Positions 15,882 through 24,625 are shown, counted from the first letter of the stretch. The stretch: DNA of 64,000 nucleotides from Martinezella rhizogenes (GCA_013322215.1 JAAMEZ010000057.1:37479-101478), one strand, 5' to 3'. Notes: a model not told the origin generated them from the letters alone. Numbers and translations: made by a program.

Positions 15882-16898
15882 ATGAGCCGCGATGCCCTGA
15901 AGACCCTGTTCCACCCCTTTGCCTCCGGCACCGTCGAGGCGCCCGGCGAGGGTCAGCGAATCCTGTTTCTCGGCGCCGAGGCGGGCTTTGCGCTGCCGGA
16001 GGGGTTTGCCGCCGAGCTTTCCGCGGTTCAGGGCTTCCGTCCCTTCTATCGCCAGCTGCAGGCGCAACGCATCAATGTGACGCCGGAAATCGAAGGCGAA
16101 GGCTATGACGGCGCGCTGGTGCTTTGCGGCAAGCACAAGGGCGAGAATGAAGGTTACATCGCCGAAGCCCTGGCACGCGTTAAGGAAGGCGGCCTCATCG
16201 TCGTTGCGGGCGGCAAGGAAGACGGCATCCAGCCGCTGCGCAAGCGCATCGAAGGCTTTGGCCTTACAGTCGAGCATATGCCGAAGTATCACGGCGTTGC
16301 CTTCTGGTTTGGACGTCCTGCCGACATCAAGCCGTTGACGGCCCAGCTTGCAAAGCCGGCGACTGAGGTCGAGGGCCGCTTCATCACGGCGCCCGGCATG
16401 TTCTCTCACGACCGGATCGATGCCGGCTCGGAACTGCTCGCCTCGCGCCTGCCGACCGATTTTGCCGGCGACGCCGCCGATTTCGGCGCCGGCTGGGGCT
16501 ACCTCTCCGTCGAGCTCGCAACGAAGTCGCCGAGGATCGAGCGTATCGACCTCTACGAGGCCCATTACGGCGCTCTGGAGGCCGCACGCGCCAATCTCCT
16601 GGCAAACTGCCCGAAAGTCGCCCAGCGCTTCTTCTGGCACGATCTGGCGAGCGAGCCGGTCAAGGACAAGTACGACCTGATCATCATGAACCCGCCCTTC
16701 CACGAGGGCCATGCCGCCGAACCTTCGCTCGGCCAGGCGATGATCAAGACCGCCGCTTCGGCGCTGCGCGGCGGCGGGCGCCTGATGCTGGTCGCCAATC
16801 GCGGCCTGCCCTACGAGCCGGTGCTTTCGGAAAACTTCAAGGAGTTCGGCGAGACCTGCCGCAATGCCCGCTATAAGGTGCTCTGGGCCAAGAAGTAA
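15882..16898 (+). CDS. RsmC-like class I SAM-dependent methyltransferase
   Basis: A 338-residue protein built from two methyltransferase-like domains. The N-terminal one is degenerate. The C-terminal one has the SAM-binding loop DFGAGWGYLSVEL near residue 203 and the catalytic IIMNPPFHEG near residue 268. This duplicated layout and the NPPF motif are those of RsmC/RlmG enzymes that methylate N2 of guanine in rRNA (RsmC: G1207 of 16S). Assignment to RsmC rather than RlmG is inference from domain layout. It is a monocistronic gene between two terminator-bounded units. Confidence 0.82.
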   Translation: MSRDALKTLFHPFASGTVEAPGEGQRILFLGAEAGFALPEGFAAELSAVQGFRPFYRQLQAQRINVTPEIEGEGYDGALVLCGKHKGENEGYIAEALARVKEGGLIVVAGGKEDGIQPLRKRIEGFGLTVEHMPKYHGVAFWFGRPADIKPLTAQLAKPATEVEGRFITAPGMFSHDRIDAGSELLASRLPTDFAGDAADFGAGWGYLSVELATKSPRIERIDLYEAHYGALEAARANLLANCPKVAQRFFWHDLASEPVKDKYDLIIMNPPFHEGHAAEPSLGQAMIKTAASALRGGGRLMLVANRGLPYEPVLSENFKEFGETCRNARYKVLWAKK

Positions 16899-16987
16899 AA
16901 CCGGGAGTCGCAACGGCTCCGACCTCAATTACGCCACCGTCATATCCTCCCTTTCGCTTCACGCATATTCGAAGCCTTGGGGGGATC

Positions 16988-17629
16988 ATGACGCGAATGA
17001 TGGGCATCACACGCAGGGGCGTACTTCAATCCGGACTTCTCGCGCTCGCCTCGGCATTTCCAGGGTTACGCAGCGCCGAGGCGAAGCCGGGCTGGCAAAC
17101 GGCATTGATCACCGCCGCGCGCAGTCAGATCGGCGTTACGACGCTTTATGACCCCGCTTATGTCCGCATCGCCTATCCAGGCGGCGACGTGCCGCCCGAG
17201 CGTGGCGTCTGCGCCGACGTCATCATCCGCGCCTATCGCAGCGCCTTTAGCCTCGACCTGCAGAAACTGCTCCATCTGGATATGAGCACGCATTTCTCCG
17301 GCTACCCACAGGCCTGGGGTCTGAAAAAGCCTGATAGTAACATCGATCATCGGCGTGTTCTCAATCTGGCGGCCTATTTCAGCCGCAGAGGAACAGCGCT
17401 ACCGATGAGCGACGATGTCAGCCAATATCAGCCGGGCGATCTCGTCACGCAGCTCCTGCCGGGCAACCTGCCGCATATCCTCATCGTTTCCTCCGGCATG
17501 TCGAGCGAAGTTGCAGGCCGTCCGCTGGTGATCCAGAATATCGGCGCTGGCGCAAAGGAGGACGACACGCTGTTTGCCTACCAGCGGACCGGGCATTTCC
17601 GCTTCGCGCCAGAGGCGGCGGTTCTTTGA
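16988..17629 (+). CDS. DUF1287 family exported protein
   Basis: A 213-residue protein with an N-terminal TRRGVLQSG followed by a hydrophobic run and a cleavage-like SAEA, resembling a signal peptide with a twin Arg. The mature part carries ARSQIGVTTLYDPAYVRIAYPGG, ERGVCADVIIRAYR (conserved Cys), HLDMSTHF and LPHILIVSS (conserved His). These match DUF1287 proteins, which are related to NlpC/P60-like amidases through the Cys and His. Enzymatic activity on peptidoglycan peptides is plausible but unproven. The gene is convergent with the acetyltransferase gene; stops are about 50 bases apart. Confidence 0.8.
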   Translation: MTRMMGITRRGVLQSGLLALASAFPGLRSAEAKPGWQTALITAARSQIGVTTLYDPAYVRIAYPGGDVPPERGVCADVIIRAYRSAFSLDLQKLLHLDMSTHFSGYPQAWGLKKPDSNIDHRRVLNLAAYFSRRGTALPMSDDVSQYQPGDLVTQLLPGNLPHILIVSSGMSSEVAGRPLVIQNIGAGAKEDDTLFAYQRTGHFRFAPEAAVL

Positions 17630-17678
17630 GGTCCATCCTCGCAAGATAAATCTTTCGCTGAGCCTTATCGGGTGGAGA

Positions 17679-18257
17679 TCAACGTGCCTGATCCGGCGTT
17701 CTTGCGGCCCATTCGTGGCTCAGCACGGCATAAACATATTCGTCGCCCCAGACGCCATTGAAGCGATCGTTCTCGATGAGATGGGCCTCGCGCCGCAGGC
17801 CAAGCCGTTCGACGACACCGACGGAACCCGCATTCTTCGCATCCAACCGTGCGAAAATCCGATGAAACCCGAATTTTTCGAAGCCAAGGGTTATGATAGC
17901 GGCAGCCGCCTCGGTGGCGTAACCCTTGCCCGCATAGGCTGGATTGAACATATAGCCGACCTCGGCCTGCAGAGCCGCCTTGTTTGCAATCTTCAAGCTG
18001 ACCTGGCCCACCAAGGCATCATCCTCGCGCCGCACCACCGCGCAGCGGAGAATATCGCCATCATCAGACAAGCGCGTATTGAAACTCGCGTCAAAACGCT
18101 CCCGCATCTCATCTTCCGATGGAGGATCGCTGTAGAGATAACGATAGATCTCCGGCAGGGAGCGATAAGCGCGATAGGCTTCGAAATCCTCGGGCACAAA
18201 GCGGCGGAGGATGACACGGTCGGTCGATGCGAAGGATTCGGCATCACTGGACGTCAT
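17679..18257 (-). CDS. GNAT family N-acetyltransferase (RimJ/RimL-like)
   Basis: A 192-residue GNAT enzyme. The RimJ-type start TDRVILRRFVPEDFEAY and the later AEVGYMFNPAYAGKGYATEA (acetyl-CoA pyrophosphate loop), HRIFARLDAKNAGSVGVVERLG and GVWGDEYVYAVL are typical of the branch that acetylates protein N-termini or small molecules. Target unknown. It follows fabI on the same strand after a terminator-like hairpin (18286-18310), so it may be expressed only in part with the fab operon. Confidence 0.88.
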   Translation of the reverse strand: MTSSDAESFASTDRVILRRFVPEDFEAYRAYRSLPEIYRYLYSDPPSEDEMRERFDASFNTRLSDDGDILRCAVVRREDDALVGQVSLKIANKAALQAEVGYMFNPAYAGKGYATEAAAAIITLGFEKFGFHRIFARLDAKNAGSVGVVERLGLRREAHLIENDRFNGVWGDEYVYAVLSHEWAARTPDQAR

Positions 18258-18285
18258 CGGGAATCCTCTGGCAGGATATCCGGAA

Positions 18286-18310
18286 ATTTGGTCCTCCCGG
18301 CCAAAGGCCG
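18286..18310 (-). terminator. probable terminator after fabI
   Basis: On the minus strand CTCTCGGCC, loop TTT and GGCCGGGAG form a 9-bp stem with one G-T pair. The following sequence (GACCAAATTT) is only weakly T-rich, so termination may be partial. Confidence 0.45.
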
Positions 18311-18335
18311 AGAGAACAATTCAGATCAGCAGCTT

Positions 18336-19142
18336 TTACTCTGTATCCGCGCTCGACAATGTCTCCAGCGTCGGCATCGAGGTGATGTTGTAGCCGGCAT
18401 CGACGAAATGGATTTCGCCCGTGACGCCGGCCGACAGATCCGACAGGAGATAGAGCGAGGAGGAACCGACCTGATCGATGGTGACGGACTTGCGCAGCGG
18501 CGCGTTGCGCTGGTTCCACGAGAGGATGGCGCGAGCATCGGAAATGCCGGCACCGGCCAGCGTGCGGATCGGGCCGGCAGAAACCGCGTTGACGCGAATG
18601 CCGCGCGGGCCGTAATCCGCAGCGAGATAGCGGACGGAAGCCTCGAGCGCGGCCTTGGCGACGCCCATGACGTTGTAGTTCGGGATCACGCGCGTCGAGC
18701 CGTTATAGGTCAGCGTCAGCATGCTGCCGCCCTCGGTCATCAGATCGGCTGCGCGCTTGGCGATCTCGGTGAAGGAGAAGCAGGAAATCACCATGGTGCG
18801 GGTGAAATTCTCCCGCGTGGTGTTGGCATAGAGCCCCTTCAGCTCGTTCTTGTCGGAAAAGCCGATGGCGTGGACGATGAAGTCCAGCTTGCCCCAGCGC
18901 TCCTTGATCGCCGCGAAGACGGAATCGACCGAAGCCAGATCCTCGACGTCGCACGGCAGAAGGAAGTCCGAGCCGACTTCGGCTGCCAGCGGCTTGACGC
19001 GCTTGCCGAGTGCTTCGCCCTGAAATGTGAAAGCCAGTTCGGCGCCTTCGGCTGCCAGCGCCTTTGAAATACCCCAGGCAATCGAGTGATTGTTTGCGAC
19101 GCCCATGATGAGGCCGCGCTTACCCTGCATAATTCCCGTCAT
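18336..19142 (-). CDS. fabI: enoyl-[acyl-carrier-protein] reductase (NADH)
   Basis: FabI (268 residues) reduces enoyl-ACP in the last step of each fatty-acid elongation cycle. The short-chain dehydrogenase fold is clear: cofactor loop GVANNHSIAWGI, and Tyr146, Tyr156 and Lys163 of the FabI active site in TYNGSTRVIPNYNVMGVAK. The start at 19142 (MTGIMQGKRG) was chosen because it gives the family length and lies four bases after the fabB stop. The frame extends 30 codons upstream into fabB without family similarity. Last gene of the fabA-fabB-fabI operon. Confidence 0.97.
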   Translation of the reverse strand: MTGIMQGKRGLIMGVANNHSIAWGISKALAAEGAELAFTFQGEALGKRVKPLAAEVGSDFLLPCDVEDLASVDSVFAAIKERWGKLDFIVHAIGFSDKNELKGLYANTTRENFTRTMVISCFSFTEIAKRAADLMTEGGSMLTLTYNGSTRVIPNYNVMGVAKAALEASVRYLAADYGPRGIRVNAVSAGPIRTLAGAGISDARAILSWNQRNAPLRKSVTIDQVGSSSLYLLSDLSAGVTGEIHFVDAGYNITSMPTLETLSSADTE

Positions 19143-19146
19143 TGCC

Positions 19147-20370
19147 TTATCCGTTGTAGCGCTGGAATACGAGCGTGGCGTTGGTGCCGCCGAAGCCGAA
19201 GGAATTCGAGAGGGCGATATCGAACTTGGCATTGTCGATACGCTTGCGCACGATCGGCACGCCTTCGAATTCCGGATCGAGTTCGGTGATATGAGCGCTT
19301 TCGCCGATGAAACGCTCCTGCATCATCAGGATCGAGTAGATCGATTCCTGAACGCCCGCTGCGCCGAGCGAATGGCCCGTCAGCGACTTGGTCGACTGGA
19401 CCGGCGGGATCTTGTCGCCGAAGACTTCGCGGATCGCGCCGATTTCCTTGCTGTCGCCCACCGGCGTCGAGGTGCCGTGAGTGTTGATGTAGTCGATATC
19501 GCCCTTCACGGTGGCGAGCGCCTGGCGCATGCAGCGCACGGCACCTTCGCCCGACGGCGCGACCATATCATAGCCATCGGAGGTGGCGCCGTAGCCGACG
19601 ATCTCGGCATAGATCTTGGCGCCGCGCGCCTTGGCATGTTCAAGCTCTTCCAGAACCAGCACGCCGGCGCCGCCGGCGATGACGAAGCCGTCACGCTTGG
19701 CGTCATAGGCGCGCGAGGCGGTTTCCGGGTGATTTTCGTTGAAGTCGGAGGACATGGCGCCCATGGCATCGAAGAGGTTCGACATGGTCCAGTCGAGATC
19801 TTCGTGGCCGCCGGCAAACATCACATCCTGCTTGCCCCACTGGATCATTTCAGCGGCATTGCCGATGCAGTGCGCCGAGGTCGAGCAGGCGGACGAGATG
19901 GAGTAGTTGACGCCGTGGATCTTGAACCAGGTTGCAAGCGTGGCCGAAGCGGTTGACGACATCGACTTCGGCACGGCGAACGGGCCGATGCGCTTCGGGC
20001 TGTTGTTCTTGCGGGTGATGTCGGCCGCCTCGATCAACGTGCGGGTCGACGGGCCGCCGGAGCCCATGATGATGCCGGTGCGCTCGTTGCTGATATCGCC
20101 TTCTTCGAGGCCGCTATCGGCGATCGCCTGCTTCATGGCGACGTGGTTCCAGGCACCGCCCTGCGACAGGAAGCGCATGGCGCGGCGATCCACCAGGTCG
20201 GTCGTATCGATCTTCGGCGCGCCCCAGACCTGGCACTTGAAGCCATGCTCGGCAAAATCGGGGGAGAAGGAAATGCCGGATTTGGCGTCGCGCAGCGATG
20301 CGGTCACCTCTTGAGCATTGTTTCCAATCGAAGAGACAATACCCAGACCCGTAACAACTACCCGTCTCAT
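19147..20370 (-). CDS. fabB: beta-ketoacyl-ACP synthase I
   Basis: FabB (407 residues) condenses malonyl-ACP with acyl-ACP and elongates the unsaturated intermediates made by FabA. The catalytic triad is visible: Cys162 in SSACSTSAHC, His298 in INTHGTSTPVGD and His333 in SLTGHSLGAAG. The C-terminal SNSFGFGGTNATLVF is the usual FabB/FabF end. It follows fabA after 53 bases and precedes fabI by four, so the three genes are one operon for anaerobic-type unsaturated fatty-acid synthesis. Confidence 0.97.
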   Translation of the reverse strand: MRRVVVTGLGIVSSIGNNAQEVTASLRDAKSGISFSPDFAEHGFKCQVWGAPKIDTTDLVDRRAMRFLSQGGAWNHVAMKQAIADSGLEEGDISNERTGIIMGSGGPSTRTLIEAADITRKNNSPKRIGPFAVPKSMSSTASATLATWFKIHGVNYSISSACSTSAHCIGNAAEMIQWGKQDVMFAGGHEDLDWTMSNLFDAMGAMSSDFNENHPETASRAYDAKRDGFVIAGGAGVLVLEELEHAKARGAKIYAEIVGYGATSDGYDMVAPSGEGAVRCMRQALATVKGDIDYINTHGTSTPVGDSKEIGAIREVFGDKIPPVQSTKSLTGHSLGAAGVQESIYSILMMQERFIGESAHITELDPEFEGVPIVRKRIDNAKFDIALSNSFGFGGTNATLVFQRYNG

Positions 20371-20423
20371 GTCGATGACCTTTTCTAAAACATCTGTCTT
20401 TGTGGAGGCGGCGGTGCCGCAGT

Positions 20424-20939
20424 TCAGGCAACCTTGTCCTTGGACAGGCCCACGCGCAGGTCCGTCGCCTGATAGATGGTCTCGCCATCGGCCTTCAGCC
20501 AGCCGTCGGCAGTGCCGAGGACGAGGCGGCCGCGCATGACGCGCTTGAAGTCGATGCCGTATTCGAGAAGCTTCGTATCCGGGCGGACCATGCCCTTGAA
20601 CTTCACTTCACCTGTCGAAAGCGCCATGCCACGGCCGGGCTCGCCTAGCCAGCCGAGGAAGAAGCCCGTCAGCTGCCACATGCCGTCAAGGCCGAGGCAA
20701 CCCGGCATGATCGGGTTGCCGGCGAAGTGGCAGGGGAAATACCAGTCGTCGGGACGCACGTCATATGCGGCGCGGATGAAACCCTTGTCGAAGGCGCCAC
20801 CGGTTTCGGAAATTTCTGTAATGCGGTGGACCATCAGCATCGGCGGTAGGGGAAGCTGTGCGTTACCCGGGCCGAACAGCTCGCCGCGGCCACAGGACAG
20901 GATTTCCTCGTAATTGAAGCTGGATTGTCTCGTCGTCAT
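20424..20939 (-). CDS. fabA: 3-hydroxydecanoyl-ACP dehydratase/isomerase
   Basis: FabA (171 residues) dehydrates 3-hydroxydecanoyl-ACP and isomerises the trans-2 product to cis-3, the branch point to unsaturated fatty acids. The hot-dog fold active site is intact: His71 in PCHFAGNPIMPG and Asp85 in CLGLDGMWQL, one position from the E. coli residues. Length matches the family. First gene of fabA-fabB-fabI, divergent from irr with 297 bases between the starts. That gap also holds an imperfect stem (CAAAAGCC / GGCTTTTG near 21113-21138) of unknown role. Confidence 0.98.
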   Translation of the reverse strand: MTTRQSSFNYEEILSCGRGELFGPGNAQLPLPPMLMVHRITEISETGGAFDKGFIRAAYDVRPDDWYFPCHFAGNPIMPGCLGLDGMWQLTGFFLGWLGEPGRGMALSTGEVKFKGMVRPDTKLLEYGIDFKRVMRGRLVLGTADGWLKADGETIYQATDLRVGLSKDKVA

Positions 20940-21164
20940 AAAAATTCCGTTTCCCCCGCATGAATGCCGATGGATGTGAAGCTTTAGTGCAAGATCGACA
21001 GAAAATGAAGCGCAACCATCACACTCTCATTCACCTGTTCAATCGAACGTACTAGCTCTTATGTGGTGGTCGCATACAGGAACGCCAGAGCCGCTACCAG
21101 TGCCAAATGCGGCAAAAGCCCGATTTTTCCGGCTTTTGAGCACCTTCCCACCCCATTGAAACTA

Positions 21165-21193
21165 TTGAAAGCAATCAAGGCAAAAGTTATATG
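21165..21193 (+). promoter_or_regulatory. candidate sigma-70-type promoter of irr
   Basis: TTGAAA (21165-21170) and TATATG (21188-21193) are separated by exactly 17 bases and lie about 45 bases before the irr start codon. Both hexamers are close to consensus. No experimental support. Confidence 0.5.
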
Positions 21194-21236
21194 GCTTAGT
21201 AAAGAATTATAGAGATCAGGAATCCGGAGTCCCTGA

Positions 21237-21659
21237 ATGGCGGAAGAAGCCGAAATCGCGATCGAGAGCAGGCTGCGCAATGTGGGCCTGAGGCCGACCA
21301 GGCAGCGCATCGCGCTCGGCGATCTTCTCTTCGCCAAGGGCGACCGCCATCTGACCGTGGAAGAGCTTCATGAGGAAGCTGTCGCCGCCGGCGTTCCGGT
21401 TTCGCTCGCGACCGTCTACAACACGCTGCATCAATTTACCGAGGCAGGCCTGATCCGCGTGCTCGCCGTCGAAAGCACCAAGACCTATTTCGACACCAAC
21501 GTCTCCGATCACCATCACTTTTTTGTCGAAGGCCACAACGAAGTGCTGGATATTCCGATCAGCAATCTGACCATCGATAATCTGCCCGAACCGCCGAAGG
21601 GCATGGAAATCGCCCATGTCGACGTGGTGATCCGCCTGCGCCGCAAGCAGCAGCGCTAA
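21237..21659 (+). CDS. irr: Fur-family iron response regulator Irr
   Basis: Irr (140 residues) is the rhizobial Fur-family repressor/activator that accumulates under iron limitation and is inactivated by haem. The winged helix is LRNVGLRPTRQRIALGDLLF with VSLATVYNTLHQFTEAGLI as recognition region. The dimerisation part carries the Irr-type DHHHFF (His92-His94), thought to bind haem, and EVLDIPIS. The Cys-Pro haem regulatory motif of Bradyrhizobium Irr is absent and the protein has no cysteine, as in Rhizobium Irr. Divergent from fabA, a neighbourhood common in Rhizobiaceae. Confidence 0.92.
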   Translation: MAEEAEIAIESRLRNVGLRPTRQRIALGDLLFAKGDRHLTVEELHEEAVAAGVPVSLATVYNTLHQFTEAGLIRVLAVESTKTYFDTNVSDHHHFFVEGHNEVLDIPISNLTIDNLPEPPKGMEIAHVDVVIRLRRKQQR

Positions 21660-21701
21660 GACAAGCGCCGCGTCAGCTCAGCCTGCTGCAAAAACCCCCT
21701 G

Positions 21702-22337
21702 TCACATCACATCGTCCGGATGTCGGCCGGGCTTGTGATGATAGGTCGGAAAGGTCCAGCCGAACCAGAGCGCGCCGCCACGCACCGCAAAGGCCGCGAT
21801 CACACCGAGCCCCGCAGAGGCATAAAGCGGCAGCATCGTCGCATTGGCGGCGGTGAAGACGCCTGCGCCGACAAGCGAGGCCGTCACATAGATTTCCGGC
21901 CGCAACAGCACCGAGGGTTCGTTTGCCAAGAGATCGCGCAGGATGCCGCCAAAGGTCGCCGTCAGCGCGCCGGTGACGATCGCAACGGTGGGCGAACCTG
22001 TCGCCGCCATGCCTTTGGCCGCCCCCATCACGCAATAGGCTGACAGCCCGACGGCATCGAGCCAGATGAGCAGCCGATAGCGCGATTCGAAGAGATGCGC
22101 GGTGAAAAAGACCAGCACGCCGACCACGGCACAGATGATGATGTAGGTCGGGTTCAGCACCCAAAAGACCGGTACGCGGCCAAGTACGATATCGCGCAGC
22201 GTGCCGCCGCCGATGCCGGTGACGGCTGCCAGGAACAGGAAGCCGATCAGATCGAGCTGCTTGCGCGAGGCGGCAAGCGCGCCGGTTGCGGCAAAAAGGG
22301 CGACGCCAGCATAGTCAAGAAACGAGAGAAGCGACAT
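21702..22337 (-). CDS. UPF0126/TRIC cation channel family membrane protein (YicG-like)
   Basis: A 211-residue membrane protein with about seven hydrophobic segments. It shows an internal duplication typical of UPF0126: TGIGGGTLRDIVLGRVP in the first half and ATFGGILRDLLANEPS in the second. Prokaryotic members form trimeric cation channels related to TRIC. The start at 22337 was chosen because GGAG lies eight bases upstream and the translation begins with a conserved LLSFLDYAGVALFAATGAL segment. The frame reaches 22415 without family sequence. Convergent with irr, with 42 bases between stops. Confidence 0.88.
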   Translation of the reverse strand: MSLLSFLDYAGVALFAATGALAASRKQLDLIGFLFLAAVTGIGGGTLRDIVLGRVPVFWVLNPTYIIICAVVGVLVFFTAHLFESRYRLLIWLDAVGLSAYCVMGAAKGMAATGSPTVAIVTGALTATFGGILRDLLANEPSVLLRPEIYVTASLVGAGVFTAANATMLPLYASAGLGVIAAFAVRGGALWFGWTFPTYHHKPGRHPDDVM

Positions 22338-22477
22338 CGAAAACTCCAACGCGAGGCCGGCGATTTTTCCGAAATGAATCACGACGGCAAGGGTCGCGCA
22401 AGCAGGCGCGTGCAAAGATGTCGCAGCGGCTGCGGCTGTTATGGTGGCCGAGGCGGCGCTTCGAAAAGGAATCCCCC

Positions 22478-22957
22478 GTGAAATCCCTGCTGATCGTACT
22501 CCTCAACCTCGTCGCTCTCGTGATCATGCCCGCCGTGGCCGAAGCGCAGCAATCGATCCTGCAGGACCCCGTGGCCTTCGAGAAGGACCACTTCACCAAG
22601 AGCTGCGACGGCCAGGTGAGCTTCGGCGACAAGTTCGCCACCCAGCAGGACATCAACAACGACAAGCTGATGGATATCGTCGTCAACGAGGGCGAGATCA
22701 CCTGCAAGGGAGAAAAAGGCCCCTACTGCACCGACGAGGGCTGCCCCTATAATTTCTACGTCCAGGTCGCCGAAGGCGGCTATCTGCTCGTCGCCACCGC
22801 GCAGATTTACGGCTACGATTTCATCCAGCGTTTCGGCAACATGGTGCTGGTGATGAAAATGCATCCGCGCTTCTGCGACCGCAAAGATGGCGAAGCCGTC
22901 TGCGAAATCACCGTCAGGGTGCGCGGCACCAAATTCGTCACGATCTCGAAGAAATAG
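22478..22957 (+). CDS. secreted protein of unknown function, cysteine-containing
   Basis: A 159-residue protein starting at GTG 22478, with AAAAGGA upstream. It begins with a Sec signal peptide (KSLLIVLLNLVALVIMPAVA, cleavage near AEA-QQ). The mature part has six cysteines spread as SCDG, TCKG, YCTDEGC, FCDRKDGEAVC, suggesting disulfide bonds in the periplasm. I do not recognise the family; similar small secreted proteins are common in rhizobia. An upstream in-frame extension to 22286 is Arg-rich and looks non-coding. Convergent with the YdcF-like gene (25 bases between ends). Confidence 0.72.
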   Translation: MKSLLIVLLNLVALVIMPAVAEAQQSILQDPVAFEKDHFTKSCDGQVSFGDKFATQQDINNDKLMDIVVNEGEITCKGEKGPYCTDEGCPYNFYVQVAEGGYLLVATAQIYGYDFIQRFGNMVLVMKMHPRFCDRKDGEAVCEITVRVRGTKFVTISKK

Positions 22958-22982
22958 GCAATCTCAGGAAAAGGCGGACACG

Positions 22983-23774
22983 TTACGGTTCGGGATAGAG
23001 CGCCGAGGTGCGGCCGACGGCATAGTAGCCGACCAGACCCACCCATTCGCGCAGGCCGGTCGCCAGCAGCTGCGCATTGCGCGAAGGCTGTGTGAAGTCG
23101 AGGCCGAGGCTTTCCTTGCCGGTGCTGCGATAGTCGACCGGCCATGGCACGACGGGAATGCCCTGCTTGCGGAAGATGCCCATCGAGCGCGGCATGTGGA
23201 AGCCCGAAGTGATGAGCAGGCAATCCGAAAGGCCATTCTGCGCCAGCAGCTCCTTCGTGTTGACGGCATTCTCGAAGGTGGTGCGTGAGGTCTTGTCCTC
23301 GACCATGCGGCTTGTCGGAATGCCGAGCGCGGTGAAGAAACGCTCGGAGATGACGGCATCGCCCTCATAGGTGCCACCGATCGAGCCATCGCCACCCGAG
23401 ATCACGATACGCGCCTGCGGGTATTTCTGCGCAAGACGCAGCGCTTCGATCAAACGATCACCGGCCGAATCGAGCTCGTAGCCGCCACGGGCCGTCGTCA
23501 CCTCGTTCTGCGTGGCGCCGCCGAGCACGATCATGCATTTGAGATCGGCAGGATCAGCCGCCGGATGCGGAAAACGCTCTTCCAGCCCCTGAACGACATA
23601 GGCGCCGGCTGTCGTATAAAGCGAAACGAACAGAATCAGCACCGATAAGAGCGACGAGATGATGGCCGTGGCGCGCCAGCGCAGGAGAACGGCGACAAAT
23701 GCCAGGAGAACGAAGAGAAACGCCAGCGACAGCGGCTGACCAAAAATCCAGACAAGTTTCGAAAAAACGAACAC
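22983..23774 (-). CDS. YdcF/ElyC/SanA family envelope protein (DUF218)
   Basis: A 263-residue protein with two N-terminal membrane helices (about 5-30 and 37-58) followed by the DUF218 domain. Motifs: CMIVLGGATQNEV, ARIVISGGDGS, EDKTSRTTFENA and LLITSGFHMPRSMGIFRKQG. Family members (ElyC, SanA, YdcF) are linked to envelope integrity and peptidoglycan or polysaccharide precursor handling; the exact reaction is unsettled. It is divergent from nothing close: the region upstream holds the decayed DUF1275 gene on the same strand. Confidence 0.88.
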   Translation of the reverse strand: MFVFSKLVWIFGQPLSLAFLFVLLAFVAVLLRWRATAIISSLLSVLILFVSLYTTAGAYVVQGLEERFPHPAADPADLKCMIVLGGATQNEVTTARGGYELDSAGDRLIEALRLAQKYPQARIVISGGDGSIGGTYEGDAVISERFFTALGIPTSRMVEDKTSRTTFENAVNTKELLAQNGLSDCLLITSGFHMPRSMGIFRKQGIPVVPWPVDYRSTGKESLGLDFTQPSRNAQLLATGLREWVGLVGYYAVGRTSALYPEP

Positions 23775-23846
23775 GGCATATCCTTAGGCTTGTCGGCAAA
23801 ACGATTCGTTTTTCTCCCTAGCAGATTTTTGTGCGCTGCAATGTGG

Positions 23847-24281
23847 CTATTTCATTCGCCGCGCCGCCGGCGTTGCCATCATCAGCCGCTGATTGAAGCG
23901 GCGCTGCAGTGGGCGCGGGATGAAAAGGGTTGATAGCGCCAGCACGAGCGCGACCATCGAAACCAGCCAGAGTGCCCAGACGCCAAGGGCATTGGTGAGA
24001 AGCGTGCCGATCCGCCGCATGGGCGATGACGATGCCGAGCGCATTGCCGGCAATGAAGGTCAGAATGGCGGAAAACAGCACCGCCGCATGGCCGAAATCC
24101 CCCGTCCCCAAGGCAATCGCCGCCCGCGTCGTATTGCCAGTCATGAAGGACACGAAATTCCCCGTCAGCATCAGCCCGACCGCATCGGTCATGCCGGCGA
24201 GAAAAGCGATCGAGGCAACGGGCAAAAGCCCCGTCACGGTACGGCGAGTCTTGATGAGACGACGGCGCGCCGTCTGGTCAT
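23847..24281 (-). pseudogene. DUF1275 (YoaK-like) membrane protein remnant, frameshifted and truncated
   Basis: One minus-strand frame reads LIKTRRTVTGLLPVA through GNFVSFMTGNTTRAAIALG and SAILTFIAGNALGIVIAH, the N-terminal half of a DUF1275 transporter-like protein. Near 24015-24024 the similarity moves to another frame that continues RRIGTLLTNALGVWALWLV and stops at 23847. The usual second half of the family (normally about 220-230 residues in total) is missing. A second frame change seems needed near 24250 to join the ATG at 24281 (MTRRRAVV) to LIKTRR. Two shifts plus a missing end point to a decayed gene; sequencing error could explain a single shift only. Confidence 0.65.
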
Positions 24282-24385
24282 GGGCGAATCGGGGTAGGTT
24301 GCGGAGGATTGGAGGCTAGCATGGAGTTGGGGCGATGCGGAGGATTGTGACGTTTGTTCAACGCAAGAATCTTGCCGAAGGGCAG

Positions 24386-24625
24386 TTACAATCTCTTCTT
24401 GGCAAAGGCGCGACCTGATCCGGATTTGAGATATTTTTCGAACGCGAACGCCTGCGCTTCATCGGAAAAGCCGATGTAGGTTTTCACCGACCACGGCGCA
24501 TATTTCGATGTATGAGGCACTTCTCTGGCGTTGTGCTTCGCCAGGCGGGCTTTCAGGTCCCCAGTCACGCCGACATAGTGACGATCAGGAAAACCACAGC
24601 TTCGGCGGACATAAACATACTTCAT
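24386..24625 (-). CDS. GIY-YIG nuclease superfamily protein (COG2827 type)
   Basis: A 79-residue single-domain protein. It begins KYVYVRRSCGFPDRHYVGVT, the GIY-YIG two-strand motif in its YVYV...YVGVT form. Then come LKARLAKHN, HTSKYAPWSVKTYIGFSDEAQAFAFEKYLKSGSGRAFAKKRL, with the conserved Arg and Glu of the nuclease fold. Members are widespread in alphaproteobacteria, usually as solitary genes, with no settled role. ATG 24625 was chosen because the motif starts directly after it; two alternative starts lie up to 33 bases upstream. Neighbours are tRNA-Ala and two palindromic repeat copies. Confidence 0.85.
   Translation of the reverse strand: MKYVYVRRSCGFPDRHYVGVTGDLKARLAKHNAREVPHTSKYAPWSVKTYIGFSDEAQAFAFEKYLKSGSGRAFAKKRL

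Noticed and set aside
17574..19067. 497-residue plus-strand open frame across the acetyltransferase and fabI genes
   Set aside because: Covers two well-supported genes on the other strand and has no family similarity.
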